A stretch of 16,928 bases of DNA from RGIG1995 sp045645205. GTDB taxonomy: Bacteria; Bacillota; Clostridia; Oscillospirales; CAG-272. A program made the translations under genes and the position numbers. Numbering within the stretch: position 1 is the stretch's first letter; every line of letters begins with the position of its first letter. The stretch spans positions 1-16,928 of the forward strand of contig JAZRIJ010000021.1 of the NCBI GenBank assembly GCA_045645205.1, written 5' to 3'. Below are positions 14,327 through 16,928 of this stretch, in pieces. Under the pieces are notes generated by a model, which had not been told where the DNA came from, made no database searches, and worked only from the letters and a program-made list of their open reading frames with translations.

Positions 14327-15652
14327 ATGTTCACGGTAAGAGATATTGCGTTTAATTCTTTGCTTAAATGCGAGAAAAACCAAAGCTATCCAAACATTGA
14401 AATTGATTCAGCTATAGAAAAGCACGGCATAACGGGAGGGGACCGTGCTTTTTACACTACTCTTGTATATGGTACAATAGAGAGGAAAATAACTCTTGAC
14501 TACATAATTTCCTGCTTCTCGGCCAGGAGAATTAATAAGATAGACAAAGAAATACTTGTTATTTTAAGAATGGGTATTTATCAGATAATGTATATGGGCA
14601 GTGTGCCGGATCATGCGGCTTGCAATGAGAGCGTTGAGCTCTGTAAAAAGAATAACCAAAGAAGCGCATCAAGCTTTGTAAATGCTCTCTTGCGTGAGGC
14701 AGTAAGAAAAAAAGAAGAAATAGTTTATCCCGATAAAGAAAAAACACCTGTAAAATATCTGTCTGTTATGTATTCATATCCCGAATGGCTGTGTGAGATG
14801 TGGCTTAAGGATTATGGCTATGAGAAATGTGAAAAGCTGCTTTCTGCTCTTAATTTAGCTCCTAATATGACATTGAGGGTGAATACGCTTAAATCCGATA
14901 TTGATAGTGTTCTTAAATACCTTTCGGATAAAGAAATAAAAGCGGATAAGGGCATATATGCGAAAAATGCAATAAGGGTTTTGCAATCCTGTCCAGTGTC
15001 ATCTTTGGAGATATTACATGACGGAAGAGTTTATGTGCAGGATGAGGCATCACAGCTATGCACTGAGTTTTTAGGAGCTTTGCCGGGAGATGTTGTTATC
15101 GACACCTGTTCCTGTCCGGGAGGTAAAAGCTTTTCTATTGCGCTTAATATGGGAAACATAGGAAAGGTATATTCATTTGACCTTCATGGAAACAAACTAT
15201 CTCTTGTTAATAAAGGCGCAAAAAAACTGGGTATTGAAATTATAGAGACAAAAGAGCACGATGGCAGAGCATGTTTTGAAGAATTAAAGGGTTGTGCTGA
15301 CAGAGTGCTGGTAGACGCACCTTGCTCAGGACTTGGGGTTATAGCTAAAAAACCTGACCTTAGATATAAAGAAAAATCAGCAATTGAAAGATTGCCTGAA
15401 ATTCAGTACAAAATTCTTAGCGCATCTTCAAATTATGTAAAACATGGCGGTGTGTTCGTGTATTCCACCTGTACATTGAATAAACGTGAAAACGAAGATG
15501 TTGTTGAAAAATTTTTAACTGAACACAAAGAGTTTGAGCCTTATGATTTTAACCTTGGAAATGGTATAAAGTCGAAAAAAGGTATGTTTACCTTTTTTCC
15601 CGACATAAATAAAACTGACGGCTTCTTTGTTGCAAGGTTTAAGAGAAAATAA
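14327..15652 (+). CDS. rsmB: 16S rRNA (cytosine-967) C5-methyltransferase RsmB
   Basis: The 441-residue enzyme methylates cytosine 967 (E. coli numbering) of 16S rRNA. The N-terminal NusB-like RNA-binding domain covers about 1-130. The SAM-dependent methyltransferase core shows DTCSCPGGKS (259-268, a variant of D-AAPGGK), VDAPCSGLG (329-337, with Cys333) and STCTLNKREN (380-389, with catalytic Cys382). The two-Cys arrangement is that of RsmB/NSUN-type m5C enzymes. Its ATG directly follows the YugP stop, with GGAGAGG in the end of that gene. It is the last gene of the operon; in Bacillus it is followed by rlmN-prpC-prkC, but here a terminator follows at once. Confidence 0.94.
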   Translation: MFTVRDIAFNSLLKCEKNQSYPNIEIDSAIEKHGITGGDRAFYTTLVYGTIERKITLDYIISCFSARRINKIDKEILVILRMGIYQIMYMGSVPDHAACNESVELCKKNNQRSASSFVNALLREAVRKKEEIVYPDKEKTPVKYLSVMYSYPEWLCEMWLKDYGYEKCEKLLSALNLAPNMTLRVNTLKSDIDSVLKYLSDKEIKADKGIYAKNAIRVLQSCPVSSLEILHDGRVYVQDEASQLCTEFLGALPGDVVIDTCSCPGGKSFSIALNMGNIGKVYSFDLHGNKLSLVNKGAKKLGIEIIETKEHDGRACFEELKGCADRVLVDAPCSGLGVIAKKPDLRYKEKSAIERLPEIQYKILSASSNYVKHGGVFVYSTCTLNKRENEDVVEKFLTEHKEFEPYDFNLGNGIKSKKGMFTFFPDINKTDGFFVARFKRK

Positions 15653-15686
15653 AAAAGACGTTGCATTTTGAAGTGCAACGTCTTTT
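15653..15686. terminator. Bidirectional terminator shared by rsmB and the GAPDH gene
   Basis: A perfect 13-bp stem pairs AAAAGACGTTGCA (15653-15665) with TGCAACGTCTTTT (15674-15686) around an 8-nt loop. A run of A/T on each side gives a T tract on both strands. It lies directly after the rsmB stop and 11 nt beyond the GAPDH stop, between convergent genes. Confidence 0.9.
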
Positions 15687-15697
15687 AAATATCTGAA

Positions 15698-16741
15698 TTA
15701 AAGTTCAGCGAAGTACTTGATAGTTCTTACCATCTGAGATGTGTAAGAGTTTTCATTGTCATACCAAGAAACAACCTGTACCTGATAGAGATCATCGCCG
15801 ATCTTAGATACCATTGTCTGAGTAGCATCAAAAAGAGAACCGTATGTGATACCGATAATGTCGGAAGAAACAAGTTCTTCTTCTGTGTATCCGAAGGAAG
15901 CAGATGATGCAGCCTTCATAGCAGCGTTGATGCCTTCTTTTGTTACGTTTTCGCCCTTAACTACAGCAACAAGAATTGTTGTAGAACCTGTAGGAACGGG
16001 AACTCTCTGTGCAGAACCGATAAGTTTGCCGTTGAGTTCGGGGATAACGAGACCGATAGCCTTTGCAGCACCTGTAGAGTTAGGAACAATGTTTACTGCA
16101 GCAGCTCTTGCACGTCTGAGGTCGCCTTTTCTGTGAGGACCGTCAAGAACCATCTGGTCGCCTGTGAAAGCGTGGATAGTAGACATAATACCGCTCTGGA
16201 TAGGAGCATAGTCATTGAGAGCCTTAGCCATAGGAGCCAAGCAGTTTGTTGTACAAGATGCAGCAGAGATGATCTTGTCTTCTTTTGTGAGTGTGTTTTC
16301 GTTTACGCTGTAAACGATAGTGGGAAGGTCATTGCCTGCGGGAGCAGAAATAACAACTTTCTTTGCGCCTGCATCAATGTGAGCCTGTGCCTTATCTTTA
16401 GATGTGTAGAAGCCTGTGCATTCGAGAACTACGCCAACACCGATTTCGCCCCAAGGAAGGTTTGCTGCTTTAGCTTCTGCATAGATAGTGATTTCTTTGC
16501 CGTCAACTGTGATAGAACCACCGCATACTTTGCCTTCTGCATCTACGTTTTCTTTGTAGGATACAGTATCTGCAAGAGCGTATTTGCCCTGTGCTGTATC
16601 ATACTTGAGAAGGTGTGCGAGCATTTTGGGAGAGGTAAGATCGTTGATAGCAACAACTTCATAACCTTCTGCACCAAACATCTGTCTGAATGCGAGACGA
16701 CCGATACGACCGAAGCCGTTAATTGCAACTTTTACTGACAT
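15698..16741 (-). CDS. gap: Glyceraldehyde-3-phosphate dehydrogenase (NAD type)
   Basis: The 347-residue glycolytic enzyme converts glyceraldehyde 3-phosphate to 1,3-bisphosphoglycerate. The NAD-binding fold opens with VAINGFGRIGR (5-15), and Asp34 in AINDL favours NAD over NADP. The active site is SAASCTTNCLAP (159-170) with catalytic Cys163. HRKGDLRRARAAAVNIVPNSTGAAKAIG is the substrate-phosphate and S-loop region, and SWYDNENSYTSQM is the conserved C-terminal block. It is a full-length, strongly biased coding sequence, as expected for a highly expressed gene. GGAGGA (16749-16754) sits 7 nt before the ATG. pgk and tpi are not adjacent within the window. Confidence 0.97.
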   Translation of the reverse strand: MSVKVAINGFGRIGRLAFRQMFGAEGYEVVAINDLTSPKMLAHLLKYDTAQGKYALADTVSYKENVDAEGKVCGGSITVDGKEITIYAEAKAANLPWGEIGVGVVLECTGFYTSKDKAQAHIDAGAKKVVISAPAGNDLPTIVYSVNENTLTKEDKIISAASCTTNCLAPMAKALNDYAPIQSGIMSTIHAFTGDQMVLDGPHRKGDLRRARAAAVNIVPNSTGAAKAIGLVIPELNGKLIGSAQRVPVPTGSTTILVAVVKGENVTKEGINAAMKAASSASFGYTEEELVSSDIIGITYGSLFDATQTMVSKIGDDLYQVQVVSWYDNENSYTSQMVRTIKYFAEL

Positions 16742-16791
16742 TTCAAATTCCTCCGAATTTATATTTGTTCTTTATTTTTGCTGTATGTTAT

Positions 16792-16819
16792 TCTATACCA
16801 TTTTAAGGAAAAATACAAG
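16792..16819 (-). promoter_or_regulatory. Possible promoter of the GAPDH gene
   Basis: On the minus strand TATAGA (16792-16797) is a fair -10, and CTTGTA (16814-16819) lies 16 nt upstream as a weak -35. The predicted transcript would have a leader of about 45 nt. The assignment rests on location and a partial match only. Confidence 0.35.
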
Positions 16820-16879
16820 TCATTTCTAAAAAATATAACATAATTTTAAAATTTGAAATACAATTAGGGAGGTAACAAA

Positions 16880-16921
16880 TTGAATTTAAGTTATAAGTAA
16901 TTGAATTTAAGTTATAAGTAA
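16880..16921 (+). repeat. Tandem 21-bp duplication after a strong Shine-Dalgarno
   Basis: Two identical, directly adjacent 21-bp units (16880-16900 and 16901-16921) each run from TTGAATTTAAG to TAA. AGGGAGG (16866-16872) lies about 7 nt before the first TTG, ideal for initiation. Each unit is itself a closed reading frame, TTG to TAA, of six codons (Met-Asn-Leu-Ser-Tyr-Lys if initiated). It could be a leader peptide, a gene start broken by the duplication, or a chance expansion. The window ends 7 nt later. Confidence 0.6.
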
Positions 16922-16928
16922 TAGTGAA

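Noticed and set aside
16133..16738. Long plus-strand frame antisense to the GAPDH gene
   Set aside because: Strong codon bias in highly expressed genes often leaves long antisense frames. GAPDH is unmistakable and full length on the minus strand.
16806..16928. Minus-strand open frame from the right edge that would encode a repeated TYNLNSI heptapeptide
   Set aside because: It runs across the GAPDH promoter region, is very AT-rich and short, and ends with nothing recognisable.

Overview
The window looks like chromosomal DNA from a moderately AT-rich, spore-forming Bacillota of class Clostridia, possibly a gut or rumen Oscillospirales/Ruminococcaceae-type lineage. The grounds are a SpoVM peptide gene, Clostridia-type families (a DnaJ protein with a Cys-rich tail, a DUF5685-type protein, RemA) and the conserved order yicC-remA-gmk-rpoZ-priA-def-fmt-rsmB. 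The lineage is inferred from gene content and protein style, not from a phylogenetic marker search.

Positions 1-2831 (+ strand) hold the 3' part of a large repeat protein, probably cell-surface or secreted. It has eight GG-centred repeats and a duplicated C-terminal domain. A 43-residue peptide gene with a very strong ribosome binding site follows, then a terminator. Positions 2858-4150 are accessory sequence: five copies or fragments of a palindromic intergenic repeat flank a two-gene minus-strand module. That module, a small basic protein plus a GNAT acetyltransferase overlapping by 14 nt, is organised like a toxin-antitoxin pair and has its own promoter, candidate operator and terminator.

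Positions 4208-7333 are minus strand. A short sporulation unit encodes a 52-residue two-helix membrane protein and the 25-residue SpoVM. Upstream of it lies a four-gene operon: degenerate DUF47/PhoU-like protein, DUF5685-type protein, DnaJ-TPR-like protein with a Cys-rich tail, and a six-helix membrane protein. Its promoter carries an 8+8 bp inverted repeat.

Positions 7435-15686 (+ strand) are a housekeeping operon from a near-consensus sigma-A promoter: yicC, remA, gmk, rpoZ, priA, def, fmt, a YugP-type metallopeptidase gene and rsmB. It links nucleotide supply, RNA polymerase, replication restart, N-formyl-methionine handling and rRNA methylation. Relative to Bacillus subtilis, coaBC is absent between rpoZ and priA, the metallopeptidase is inserted, and nothing like rlmN-prpC-prkC follows rsmB.

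The operon ends at a bidirectional terminator shared with a convergent GAPDH gene (15698-16741, minus). The last 70 bases hold a strong Shine-Dalgarno followed by a 21-bp tandem duplication of a six-codon reading frame. The most interesting items are the variable-core palindromic repeats, the GNAT/small-protein module, the small peptide genes and the DnaJ/DUF5685 operon. I see no clearly new large system.
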